Origin: an uncultured Beijerinckiaceae bacterium
GTDB lineage: Bacteria > Pseudomonadota > Alphaproteobacteria > Rhizobiales > Beijerinckiaceae
Reading direction: 5' to 3'
Assembly: GCA_937863205.1 (NCBI GenBank)
Contig: CALMGA010000347.1
Span: 1 to 7,450, forward strand
Length of the DNA stretch: 7,450 nt
The notes under the pieces: model-generated
Told to the model about the DNA's origin: nothing
Databases searched by the model: none
The model's input: the letters and a program-made list of their open reading frames with translations, nothing else
Program-made: the position numbers and the translations under genes
Shown here: piece by piece, positions 1 to 6,078 of the stretch
Numbering within the stretch: the stretch's first letter is position 1
Layout: the number at the start of each line of letters is the position of its first letter

Positions 1-1099
1 TGCCCTTGAACTCCTCGAAGATCACCTCGTCCATCCGCGAGCCGGTGTCGATCAGAGCGGTGGCGATGATGGTGAGCGAGCCGCCCTCCTCGATGTTGCG
101 CGCCGCGCCGAAGAAGCGCTTGGGCCGCTGCAGGGCGTTGGCATCGACGCCGCCGGTCAGCACCTTGCCCGACGAGGGCACCGTGGTGTTGTAGGCGCGG
201 CCCAGCCTCGTGATGGAGTCGAGCAGGATGATGACGTCGCGCCCGTGCTCGACCAGCCGCTTGGCCTTCTCGATCACCATCTCGGCGACGGCGACGTGGC
301 GCGTCGCCGGCTCGTCGAAGGTGGACGACACCACCTCGCCCTTGACGGATCGCTGCATGTCGGTGACCTCCTCCGGCCGCTCGTCGATGAGCAGCACGAT
401 GAGGTAGGCCTGGGGATGGTTGGCCGAGATCGACTGGGCGATGTTCTGCAGCAGCACGGTCTTGCCGGTGCGCGGCGGCGCCACGATCAGCGCCCGCTGG
501 CCGAAGCCGATCGGCGCGACGATGTCGATCACCCGCGGGCTGAGGTCCTTGCGGGTCGGATCCTCGATCTCGAGCTTCAGCCGGCGGTCGGGGTAGAGCG
601 GCGTGAGGTTGTCGAAGTTGACCTTGTGGCGGACCTTCTCCGGCTCCTCGAAATTGACCGTGTTGACCTTGAGCAGGGCGAAGTACCGCTCGCCCTCCTT
701 GGGGCTGCGGATCGGCCCTTCCACCGTGTCGCCGGTGCGCAGGCCGAAGCGGCGGATCTGCGAGGGCGACACGTAGATGTCGTCGGGCCCGGCGAGGTAG
801 TTGGCATCGGCCGAGCGCAGGAAGCCGAAGCCGTCCTGCAGCACCTCGACCACGCCGACGCCCACGATCTCGATGTCGCGGGAAGCGAGCTGCTTGAGGA
901 TCGCGAACATCAGTTCCTGCTTGCGCAGGGTGGACGCGTTCTCGACCTCGTGCTCCTCGGCGAAGGCCGTCAGCTCGGTCGGCGACTTGTCCTTGAGATC
1001 GGCGAGCTTGATCTCCTTGGGACCGTTGTAGGGCGCGGGCACGTAGTCGGCGGGAGCCGCCAAGCCGGGCCCCATGTCGTCCGAGGCGACGTCTGTCAT
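1..1099 (-). CDS. rho: Transcription termination factor Rho (partial, C-terminus outside window)
   Basis: Rho is the hexameric RNA helicase that ends transcription of untranslated RNA in the cytoplasm. About 366 codons are present. The N-terminal Rho domain begins near residue 28 ([16 protein letters not shown]). The RNA-binding cold-shock-like domain carries [29 protein letters not shown] and [11 protein letters not shown]. The ATPase domain has Walker A APPRTGKT (Lys at about residue 213), [19 protein letters not shown], the Walker B region [18 protein letters not shown], and the Q/R-loop region [20 protein letters not shown]. The reading stops at [10 protein letters not shown], so roughly 80 residues are missing by comparison with E. 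coli Rho. The chosen ATG (1097-1099) gives an N-terminal extension of about 28 residues before the part that aligns to E. coli; an internal Met at codon 9 is an alternative start, and no strong Shine-Dalgarno decides between them. The gene is divergent from the transport operon. Confidence 0.97.
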   Translation of the reverse strand, partial: MTDVASDDMGPGLAAPADYVPAPYNGPKEIKLADLKDKSPTELTAFAEEHEVENASTLRKQELMFAILKQLASRDIEIVGVGVVEVLQDGFGFLRSADANYLAGPDDIYVSPSQIRRFGLRTGDTVEGPIRSPKEGERYFALLKVNTVNFEEPEKVRHKVNFDNLTPLYPDRRLKLEIEDPTRKDLSPRVIDIVAPIGFGQRALIVAPPRTGKTVLLQNIAQSISANHPQAYLIVLLIDERPEEVTDMQRSVKGEVVSSTFDEPATRHVAVAEMVIEKAKRLVEHGRDVIILLDSITRLGRAYNTTVPSSGKVLTGGVDANALQRPKRFFGAARNIEEGGSLTIIATALIDTGSRMDEVIFEEFKG

Positions 1100-1300
1100 G
1101 TCAGGTGCTTCACTCGAAGGGGCACCGACTCTTGGAGCCGGGTCTTTGACGATGGGTTCTTTGAAACGGGGCCTTGGCGACGAGGTCCCGAGAACAAAGG
1201 CTTGGAGCTGCGGGCTTTGGACGTGCAAAGTTCAAGGCGGGAGATCGGATGAGGCCGGGGCGCGAGGACGCGCAGCCGTCAAGCCTGACCGAGAGGCGGG
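1100..1300 (-). promoter_or_regulatory. Long C-rich rho mRNA leader with a duplicated motif
   Basis: If the promoter call is right, this is the untranslated leader of rho. As RNA it is C-rich and G-poor: by hand count about 80 C to 48 G over 201 nt, and about 49 C to 23 G between 1260 and 1140. This is the composition known for Rho-binding (rut) sites. It holds two copies of an imperfect motif 70 nt apart, one at 1222-1201 (CCAAAGCCCGCAGCTCCAAG core) and one at 1150-1131 (GTCAAAGACCCGGCTCCAAG), plus a third partial CAAAGAACCC at 1163-1154. Rho autoregulation by termination in its own leader is established in E. coli; its operation here is inferred. Confidence 0.45.
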
Positions 1301-1306
1301 ACGCTT

Positions 1307-1335
1307 CCTATAAGGGCCGGCCGCCGTTTTGGCAA
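1307..1335 (-). promoter_or_regulatory. Probable sigma70-type promoter of rho
   Basis: Read on the minus strand there is a -35-like TTGCCA (1335-1330) and a -10-like TATAGG (1312-1307) separated by exactly 17 bp. Transcription would start near 1300 and give a rho leader of about 200 nt. The hexamers are near consensus in an otherwise very GC-rich region; the TATA run is the only clear AT-rich -10 in this intergenic space. No other candidate of similar quality faces rho. Confidence 0.6.
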
Positions 1336-1337
1336 GA

Positions 1338-1358
1338 CGGCACCGGGATGAGGTGCCG
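1338..1358. promoter_or_regulatory. Inverted repeat with NtrC-like half-sites
   Basis: A perfect 7-bp dyad, CGGCACC / GGTGCCG, is separated by 7 bp (GGGATGA). The half-sites GCACC and GGTGC match those of NtrC binding sites, but NtrC sites normally have a 5-bp centre, so spacing is off by two. It lies three bases upstream of the rho -35 and about 200 bp upstream of the transcription start predicted from the sigma54-like element, within the range of enhancer sites. A second overlapping dyad GGGAT / ATCCC spans 1345-1363. It could serve either gene, or neither. Confidence 0.3.
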
Positions 1359-1366
1359 ATCCCGCG

Positions 1367-1406
1367 CGTGGCGACCGGCATGGTACGACATCGCGACCGG
1401 CGTGTT
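1367..1406. repeat. Two-copy direct repeat, 22-bp period
   Basis: GCGACCGGCATG starts at 1371 and GCGACCGGCGTG at 1393, within two 18-bp units (1367-1384 and 1389-1406) that match at most positions. The 22-bp period is about two helical turns, so both copies face the same side of the DNA, as expected for a tandem operator. No known regulator is recognised, and in GC-rich DNA chance similarity remains possible. Confidence 0.3.
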
Positions 1407-1520
1407 GAGGGACCCGAATCGGCGGTCCAGGCGACGGCGCGGAGTGCGGCATGTTTCTTCCCGGTTTCGGGCCGTTCCGATCGAAGGTCGCCGGCGCGGT
1501 CCCGATACCGATCGGCCGAC

Positions 1521-1536
1521 CGGCACGATGCATGCC
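1521..1536 (+). promoter_or_regulatory. Sigma54 (RpoN)-like -24/-12 promoter element
   Basis: CGGCACGATGCATGCC fits the RpoN consensus TGGCACG-N4-TTGCW with the exact spacing. GGCACG of the -24 block and TGC of the -12 block are intact; the first T, one T of the -12 TT, and the final W differ. The expected start of transcription is near 1547, leaving a leader of about 40 nt before the ATPase start codon at 1588. No convincing sigma70 promoter was found on this strand between 1340 and 1587, which makes this the best candidate for the operon promoter. Confidence 0.45.
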
Positions 1537-1587
1537 CGCGGCGCAACGGCCCGCTCCCGCCGCCGGCAGCGCAACCGTTGTGATCCG

Positions 1588-2631
1588 ATGACCAGCGGCC
1601 TTGATCCTCGATCGGGAACCACCCGGACCTGCCCGCTGGTGGCCGTGCGCGGCGTCAGCCGAACCTTCGGCAGCGGCGCCGGCTCGGTGCGAGCCCTCGA
1701 CGACGTGTCGTTGGCCATCGCCGGGTCCGAGTTCTTCACCCTGCTCGGGCCGTCGGGCTGCGGCAAGACAACCCTGCTCCGCCTGCTGGCCGGCTTCGAG
1801 CATCCCGACCGCGGCGACGTGCTCCTTGAGGGCCGATCCATCCTCGCCGACCCGCCGAACCGGCGTCCGGTCAACATCGTGTTCCAGTCCTACGCCCTGT
1901 TCCCGCACATGAGCGTGGCCGAGAACGTGGCGTTCGGGCTGCGCAACCGCGGCCTGCGCGGCGCCGCTCTGAAGGCACGGGTCGGGCAAGCCCTCGCCAT
2001 GGTGCAGCTCGATGCCCTCGCCGAACGCCGCCCGGTCGCGCTCTCGGGCGGGCAGCAGCAGCGCGTGGCGCTGGCCCGCGCGCTCGCCCCGGCGCCCCGC
2101 CTCCTGTTGCTCGACGAGCCGCTGTCGGCCCTCGATCCCAAGCTCCGGCGCGGCATGCAGGTCGAGTTGAAGCGCCTGCAGCGCGACACCGGCGTCACCT
2201 TCCTGCTCGTCACCCACGACCGCGAGGAAGCCTTCTCCATGTCCGACCGCATCGCCGTGATGGAGGCGGGCCGGGTCCGGCAGGTCGGCTCGCCGGCCGA
2301 CATCCACGAGCGGCCGCGATCGCGCTTCGTCGCCGACTTCACCGGCGCCAACGTGTGTCCGGGCGTTCGGCTCGGCTCGTCGGCCGCCTTCGCGGCGATC
2401 CGGCCCGAGCGGGTCGTCATCCGCCGTCCCTGCGCCGCGGCGGACGGGCTCGCCCTGCCCGGCCGCGTCGCCTCGCTCGTCTTCCTCGGCGGACGCACGG
2501 CCTGCACGGTGGCGCTCGACGGCGGCGGCACGCTGCTGGCCGAGCGCGACGACCTGCCCCCCGGCCTCGCCGTCGACGAGCCGGTGGCCTGCCTCGCCGC
2601 GCGCGAGGCGATCGTCGCGTTGGAGGATTGA
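1588..2631 (+). CDS. potG: Polyamine-type ABC importer ATP-binding protein (PotA/PotG family)
   Basis: This is the cytoplasmic ATPase that powers import through the two permeases encoded just downstream. The 347-residue product has all nucleotide-binding motifs: Walker A GPSGCGKT (54-61), Q-loop VFQSYALFPHMSV (Gln100), signature LSGGQQQR (152-159), Walker B LLLLDEP (172-178), D-loop SALD (180-183) and H-loop THDREEA (His210). RPVNIVFQSYALFPHM is typical of the polyamine/spermidine subfamily. Residues from about 260 to 347 form the C-terminal OB/TOBE region (AAIRPERVVI, GRVASLVFLGGRTACTVAL), as in PotA. The frame stays open upstream to 1174, but the upstream reading is low-complexity Arg-rich and lacks homology, and the ATG at 1588 leaves the usual short N-terminus before the ABC fold. 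No strong Shine-Dalgarno precedes it, so the start is moderately certain. PotA and PotG cannot be told apart from the ATPase alone; potG is chosen because the binding protein is PotF-like. Confidence 0.92.
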   Translation: MTSGLDPRSGTTRTCPLVAVRGVSRTFGSGAGSVRALDDVSLAIAGSEFFTLLGPSGCGKTTLLRLLAGFEHPDRGDVLLEGRSILADPPNRRPVNIVFQSYALFPHMSVAENVAFGLRNRGLRGAALKARVGQALAMVQLDALAERRPVALSGGQQQRVALARALAPAPRLLLLDEPLSALDPKLRRGMQVELKRLQRDTGVTFLLVTHDREEAFSMSDRIAVMEAGRVRQVGSPADIHERPRSRFVADFTGANVCPGVRLGSSAAFAAIRPERVVIRRPCAAADGLALPGRVASLVFLGGRTACTVALDGGGTLLAERDDLPPGLAVDEPVACLAAREAIVALED

Positions 2632-2632
2632 G

Positions 2633-3523
2633 GTGGCGACACGGTCCGCAGCGCCTCGCGCCGCAGTTTCGGCGGCCCTGCTCGCCGCCCCGGCCCTGGT
2701 CGCCGTTGTCGCCCTGATGCTGGTGCCGATGGGGATCGCGCTCGGCTATTCCGTCCTCACCTCCTCGCCCTACGGCGGCGTGGAGCGGCCGCTCACCGGT
2801 TCGGCCTACGCGCGCGTGCTGTTCCAGCAGGATTTCGACGGCGTCCTCGCCTTTGATCCGACGATTCCGATGGTGCTGGCGCGCTCCGTGGTGCAGGCGG
2901 GCGCGGCCACCCTGCTCTGCGTCGCCCTGGGCCTGCCGCTGGCCTGGTGGATGGCGACGCGCCCGCCCCGGCTGCGGCAGATCCTGGTGCTGCTCGTCAC
3001 GGTGCCGTTCTGGACCAACCTGCTCATCCGCACCTACTGCTGGGTGCTGATCCTGCGCGACAACGGCCTGCTCAACCGCTCGCTGATGGCGCTGCACGTC
3101 ACGGCCGCGCCGGTGACCTTCCTGTACGGCGACGGCGCGGTGCTGCTCGGCCTCGTCTACGCCAACCTGCCCTTCGCCGTCCTGCCGATCTACGCCGCGC
3201 TGGAAAAGGTCGACCCGCGCCTGATTGAGGCGGCCTACGACCTTTACGCCAGCCGCGTCACCGTGATGCGCCGGCTGGTCTGGCCGCTGGCCAAGCCCGG
3301 CGCGGCGGCGGCCGTGCTGCTCGTCTTCGTGCCGGCGCTGGGCTCGTTTCTCGCCCCCGACATCCTCGGCGGCGGGCGCCGGCTGATGATCGGCACGCTG
3401 ATCCAGCAGCAGTTCACCAGTGCCCGCGACTGGGCCTTCGGCGCCGCTTTGTCGACGCTGCTGATGGCGGCGGCGCTGCTCGCGGTGGCCGTCGCCGCCC
3501 GGCGCCGGGCGGCCGGGGCATGA
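2633..3523 (+). CDS. potH: Polyamine-type ABC importer permease 1 (PotB/PotH family)
   Basis: Inner-membrane permease of 296 residues, one half of the translocation channel. About six hydrophobic segments are visible near residues 12-40, 81-108, 117-141, 166-190, 224-247 and 268-290. The family motif VPFWTNLLIRTYCWVLILRDNGLLN (residues 124-148) is typical of PotB/PotH. The cytoplasmic EAA loop is EAAYDLYASRVTVMRRLVWP (199-218) followed by LAKPG; the usually invariant Gly is Tyr205. The start is GTG at 2633, one base after the ATPase stop, with a good Shine-Dalgarno GGAGG at 2622-2626 inside the end of the ATPase gene, which suggests translational coupling. The 3' end overlaps the next permease by four bases. 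Confidence 0.92.
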   Translation: MATRSAAPRAAVSAALLAAPALVAVVALMLVPMGIALGYSVLTSSPYGGVERPLTGSAYARVLFQQDFDGVLAFDPTIPMVLARSVVQAGAATLLCVALGLPLAWWMATRPPRLRQILVLLVTVPFWTNLLIRTYCWVLILRDNGLLNRSLMALHVTAAPVTFLYGDGAVLLGLVYANLPFAVLPIYAALEKVDPRLIEAAYDLYASRVTVMRRLVWPLAKPGAAAAVLLVFVPALGSFLAPDILGGGRRLMIGTLIQQQFTSARDWAFGAALSTLLMAAALLAVAVAARRRAAGA

Positions 3524-4314
3524 AACCCTTCGATTGGCGCGCCATGCCGGCCTCGCGCGCGCTCGGCCTGGCGCTGCTGCTGTTCCTTTACGCGCCGCTG
3601 ATCGTGCTGCTGGTTTACAGCCTCAACGCCAACCGCCTCGCCCTGATCTGGACCGGCTTCAGCCTGCGCTGGTTCGGCGTCGCGCTCGCCAACGAGGATC
3701 TGCGCCGCACCGCCATCAACAGCCTACTCGTGGCCGGCGTCGCCACGACGGCATCGACGCTGCTCGCCCTGCCGGCGGCGCTGGCCTTCGAGCGCGGGCG
3801 CGCCTTCATCGGCCGGCCGGTGGGTGAAGCGCTGCTCGCCCTTCCGCTGGTGGCGCCGGAGATCGTCACCGCCATCTCGACGCTGGTGCTGTTCGAAGCG
3901 GTCGGCCTGCACGCCGGGCTCGGCAACGTGATGCTCGCCCACATCGTGTTCTGCGTCCCCTTCGCCCTGCTGCCGATGCGGGCCCGCTTGCGCGAAATGC
4001 CGCGCGACCTGGAGGACGCCGCGCTCGATCTCTACGCCTCGCCCTGGCAGGTGTTCCGCCGCATCACCCTGCCGCTGCTGGCGCCGGCGGTGCTGGCCGG
4101 CGCGACGCTCGCCTTCGTGGTGTCGCTCGATGATTTCCTCATCACCCTGATGGTGGCGCCGGCGGGGGCGACCACCCTGCCGGTCTACCTCTACGGCATG
4201 CTGCGGCTGGGGGTCACGCCGGAGGCGAACGCGGCAGCGGCGATCCTGCTCGCCGTTTCCGCCACAACGGTGGCGCTGGCCTTCGCCTTCGCCAACCTGC
4301 GCGGGCGGCAATGA
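3520..4314 (+). CDS. potI: Polyamine-type ABC importer permease 2 (PotC/PotI family)
   Basis: Second inner-membrane permease, 264 residues, expected to pair with the preceding one. Hydrophobic segments appear near 13-36, 66-90, 102-128, 136-155, 188-211 and 236-259. The family signature SLDDFLITLMVAPAGATTLP (202-221) followed by VYLYGMLRLGVTPEANA closely resembles the C-terminal half of PotC/PotI. The EAA loop reads EDAALDLYASPWQVFRRITL (165-184), again with Tyr (Tyr172) at the normally invariant Gly. The ATG overlaps the previous stop in an ATGA arrangement, a strong sign of co-translation. No recognisable terminator follows before the next gene. Confidence 0.92.
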   Translation: MKPFDWRAMPASRALGLALLLFLYAPLIVLLVYSLNANRLALIWTGFSLRWFGVALANEDLRRTAINSLLVAGVATTASTLLALPAALAFERGRAFIGRPVGEALLALPLVAPEIVTAISTLVLFEAVGLHAGLGNVMLAHIVFCVPFALLPMRARLREMPRDLEDAALDLYASPWQVFRRITLPLLAPAVLAGATLAFVVSLDDFLITLMVAPAGATTLPVYLYGMLRLGVTPEANAAAAILLAVSATTVALAFAFANLRGRQ

Positions 4315-4396
4315 TGGATGCGATGGGACGCAACAACGGTTCCGCGCGTCGCTTGAACCCATAAGTTCGATAACGGACGGATTTGGGAGAAGATCG

Positions 4397-4777
4397 ATGT
4401 TCTACGCGCAAGCTTCGTTCGCCGTGCTCACGGTCGGCGTGTTCCTGATGGCCGGCACGCTGCTCGGCCAAGCCGCGGAAACAGCCGACGTCGCGCAACA
4501 GTCCGTGCAGGCCGGCCGCTCGACGGCGGTGCTGCCCAACGGGCCCGAGCCCTACAGCGCCGCCGATCCCCAGTACCCGGCGACGAAGGGCGAGACCCTG
4601 TTCGAGAAGGAAGCCGCCACCGCGCCCCCGCAACTCTCGAATGGCGAGGCGACCAGCGGCCCGGCGGCCGGACCGCAGCCCTACACCGCCGCCGATCCGC
4701 AATACGCGCCGATGGAGAAGGAGCCGCTGTTCGCCGCGCCGGCAGAGACGGCGATCCCGTCCCTGACGGGCAGGTAG
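4397..4777 (+). CDS. Small exported protein with internal repeat, function unknown
   Basis: I do not recognise this 126-residue protein. It opens with a hydrophobic stretch (residues 6-24, SFAVLTVGVFLMAGTLLG) that would act as a signal peptide or membrane anchor; AA-E near residue 27 is a possible cleavage site. The rest is polar, Pro/Ala-rich and probably disordered. Two 21-residue units occur at 49-69 and 92-112, sharing GPxPYxAADPQY and ending in LF, 43 residues apart. A strong Shine-Dalgarno GGGAGAAG (4385-4392) sits five bases before the ATG, supporting real translation. It lies 82 nt after the second permease and 100 nt before the binding protein, on the same strand, so it is probably part of the operon and may act in the periplasm. 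The long opposite-strand reading here is a shadow. Confidence 0.75.
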   Translation: MFYAQASFAVLTVGVFLMAGTLLGQAAETADVAQQSVQAGRSTAVLPNGPEPYSAADPQYPATKGETLFEKEAATAPPQLSNGEATSGPAAGPQPYTAADPQYAPMEKEPLFAAPAETAIPSLTGR

Positions 4778-4850
4778 GCCATCCGGCCGACGGGCGCTGG
4801 ACGCGGCGTTTCGGGTTCGTCATCGTCGCGTGGTCCCGGCAGCTTGCCGG
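4756..4850 (+). other. Cluster of short hairpins between small gene and binding-protein gene
   Basis: Three dyads lie close together: CCCGTC-CCT-GACGGG at 4756-4770 (inside the last codons of the small gene), GGCC-ATCC-GGCC at 4777-4788 across the stop, and CCGGCA-GCT-TGCCGG at 4836-4850. None is followed by a T-run, so they do not look like standard intrinsic terminators. They could stop exonucleases or set the ratio of downstream to upstream mRNA, as seen with binding-protein genes in other ABC operons. Such short stems are common by chance at this GC content. Confidence 0.3.
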
Positions 4851-4877
4851 AGGGATCACGCTGAGGGGTGGACCTGG

Positions 4878-5924
4878 ATGCTGTCGGGCATTTCGAGGCG
4901 GATCGGTGCGGCCCTCGTTCTCGGGATCGCGGCGACGGGCGGCCAAGCCGCCGGGCAAACCGGCGGCCATCTCTACATCTACAACTGGACGGACTACACC
5001 GCGCCGGCGCTGATCGCGAAGTTCGAGAAGGAGACGGGGATCGCGGTCACCGTCGACACCTACGACTCCAACGAAACCCTGCTCGCCAAGCTGAAGGGCG
5101 GCTCGGCCGGCTACGATCTGGTGGTGGTGACCTCCGACTTCGTGCCGATCTTCACCGCGCAAGGTCTTCTTCGGAAAATCGACGCGCCGGGCCTGAAAGG
5201 CTACGCCAACATCGAGGCGCGCTGGCGCAGCCCGGCCTGGGACCCCGGCAACGCCTACACCGTGCCCTACCACTGGGGCGTCACCGCCTTCGCGGTCAAC
5301 ACCAAGGCGGTGCCCGGCCCGATCGACTCGCTCAAGACGCTGTTCGAGCCGCCACCGGCGGCGCGCGGCAAGGTGGGCATGCTGGCCGCGCCGAGCGAGG
5401 TGCTGTCGCTGGCCGAGCTTTCGGTCGGCCTGCCCCCCTGCCAGACCGACCTCGCCAACGTGAAGCGGGTCGACGCGCTGCTCCAGGCGCAGCGCGACAG
5501 CGTGAAGGTGTATTCCTCCGACGGCGTGATCGAACGCATCGCGTCGGGGGAAACGGTGATCCAGGAGATTTGGAACGGCGATGCCGCGCGGGCCCGCGCC
5601 AACAACCCCGACATCCGCTTCATCTACCCCAAGGAGGGCGTCGCCGGCTGGATGGACAACCTCGCCGTGCCGCGCGGCGCCAAGGACCCGGACAACGCCC
5701 GCGCCTTCCTGGAATTCATGCTTAAGCCGGACAACAGCGCCCTGTCGGCCGATTTCACGCACTACGCCTCGGCGATCACCGGGGCCGAGGCGCTGTTCGG
5801 GCCCGACCTGCGCGACGCGCCCGAACTCAAGGTGCCGCCCGGCACCAACATCGTCTTCACGCCGACCTGCCCGGCCCCTGCGATCAAGCTCGTCGACAAG
5901 GTGTGGACGCGCCTGCGCCGCTGA
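4878..5924 (+). CDS. potF: Periplasmic polyamine-binding protein (PotF/PotD family)
   Basis: Solute-binding protein that would capture a polyamine in the periplasm and pass it to the two permeases. 348 residues, within the usual family length. It starts with a signal peptide (RR at 7-8, hydrophobic 10-20, cleavage probably around 24-28). The mature part begins HLYIYNWTDYTAPALIAKFE, a hallmark of the family. Pocket residues seen in PotF are retained: Trp37 and Asp39-Tyr40 in NWTDY, Glu174 in PSEV, Trp232 and Asp235 in IWNGD, Asp260 in GWMDNLAVP, and Tyr296. PotD's ligand Asp in the TDDAREV segment aligns here to Ala, so the pocket looks more PotF-like. The C-terminal KVWTRLRR also resembles PotF. 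ATG 4878 is preferred over 4830 because it gives a normal signal peptide and has GAGGGG at 4863-4868 upstream. Two cysteines (188, 331) might form a disulfide. Confidence 0.92.
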   Translation: MLSGISRRIGAALVLGIAATGGQAAGQTGGHLYIYNWTDYTAPALIAKFEKETGIAVTVDTYDSNETLLAKLKGGSAGYDLVVVTSDFVPIFTAQGLLRKIDAPGLKGYANIEARWRSPAWDPGNAYTVPYHWGVTAFAVNTKAVPGPIDSLKTLFEPPPAARGKVGMLAAPSEVLSLAELSVGLPPCQTDLANVKRVDALLQAQRDSVKVYSSDGVIERIASGETVIQEIWNGDAARARANNPDIRFIYPKEGVAGWMDNLAVPRGAKDPDNARAFLEFMLKPDNSALSADFTHYASAITGAEALFGPDLRDAPELKVPPGTNIVFTPTCPAPAIKLVDKVWTRLRR

Positions 5925-5944
5925 GCCGGGAAAGCCGGGCATGG

Positions 5945-5980
5945 AGACGGACGGGCGCCATCTTTTAGGCGCAGCCGTCT
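5945..5980 (+). terminator. Terminator-like hairpin after the binding-protein gene
   Basis: A two-part stem: AGACGG (5945-5950) with CCGTCT (5975-5980), and inside it GCGCC (5955-5959) with GGCGC (5968-5972), separated by a small internal loop and closed by an 8-nt AU-rich loop. It begins 21 bases after the transporter stop codon, where an operon end is expected. No T-run follows, so it may act with Rho, as a 3' stabiliser, or only as a weak terminator. Confidence 0.4.
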
Positions 5981-6029
5981 GTTCATGCTGGGCACGGTGG
6001 GTTCGGCGGCCGGCGCCATGCCCCGAGCA

Positions 6030-6078
6030 CGTCCGATCGCAGGGACTCGGACGCAGGGAGTTGAGTCGTGCGCGCACG
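6030..6078 (+). promoter_or_regulatory. Leader hairpin, ribosome-binding site and palindromic start region of the lipoprotein gene
   Basis: A 7-bp dyad CGTCCGA / TCGGACG (6030-6036 and 6047-6053, 10-nt loop) ends three bases before the Shine-Dalgarno GGGAG (6056-6060). That site lies seven bases before the GTG start at 6068, which decides the start. The start codon itself sits inside a perfect 12-bp palindrome CGTGCGCGCACG (6067-6078). These could affect translation initiation, but no promoter could be recognised in 5981-6029. Confidence 0.35.

Noticed and set aside
245..1252. Long plus-strand reading of 335 codons opposite rho
   Set aside because: It is the complement shadow of rho, which is unmistakable on the other strand; the product is Arg/Asp/Leu-rich with no recognisable domain.
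1174..1587. Upstream in-frame extension of the ATPase gene
   Set aside because: The extra 138 codons are Arg-rich with no similarity to ABC proteins and would overlap the rho promoter and the sigma54-like element; open frames of this length are common at this GC content.
4353..4374. Possible sigma70 promoter TTGAAC ... GATAAC before the small gene
   Set aside because: The spacer is only 10 bp, too short for a functional -35/-10 pair; the GAAC/GTTC dyad inside it is only 4 bp.
5991..6005. Second GGCACG that could start a sigma54 promoter ahead of the lipoprotein gene
   Set aside because: The -12 block reads GTTCG after the N4 spacer and lacks the required GC, so it does not fit.
4428..6077. 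549-codon minus-strand reading across the small gene and the binding-protein gene
   Set aside because: His/Arg/Gly-rich antisense shadow without known motifs; the plus-strand genes have clear families, signal peptides and ribosome-binding sites.
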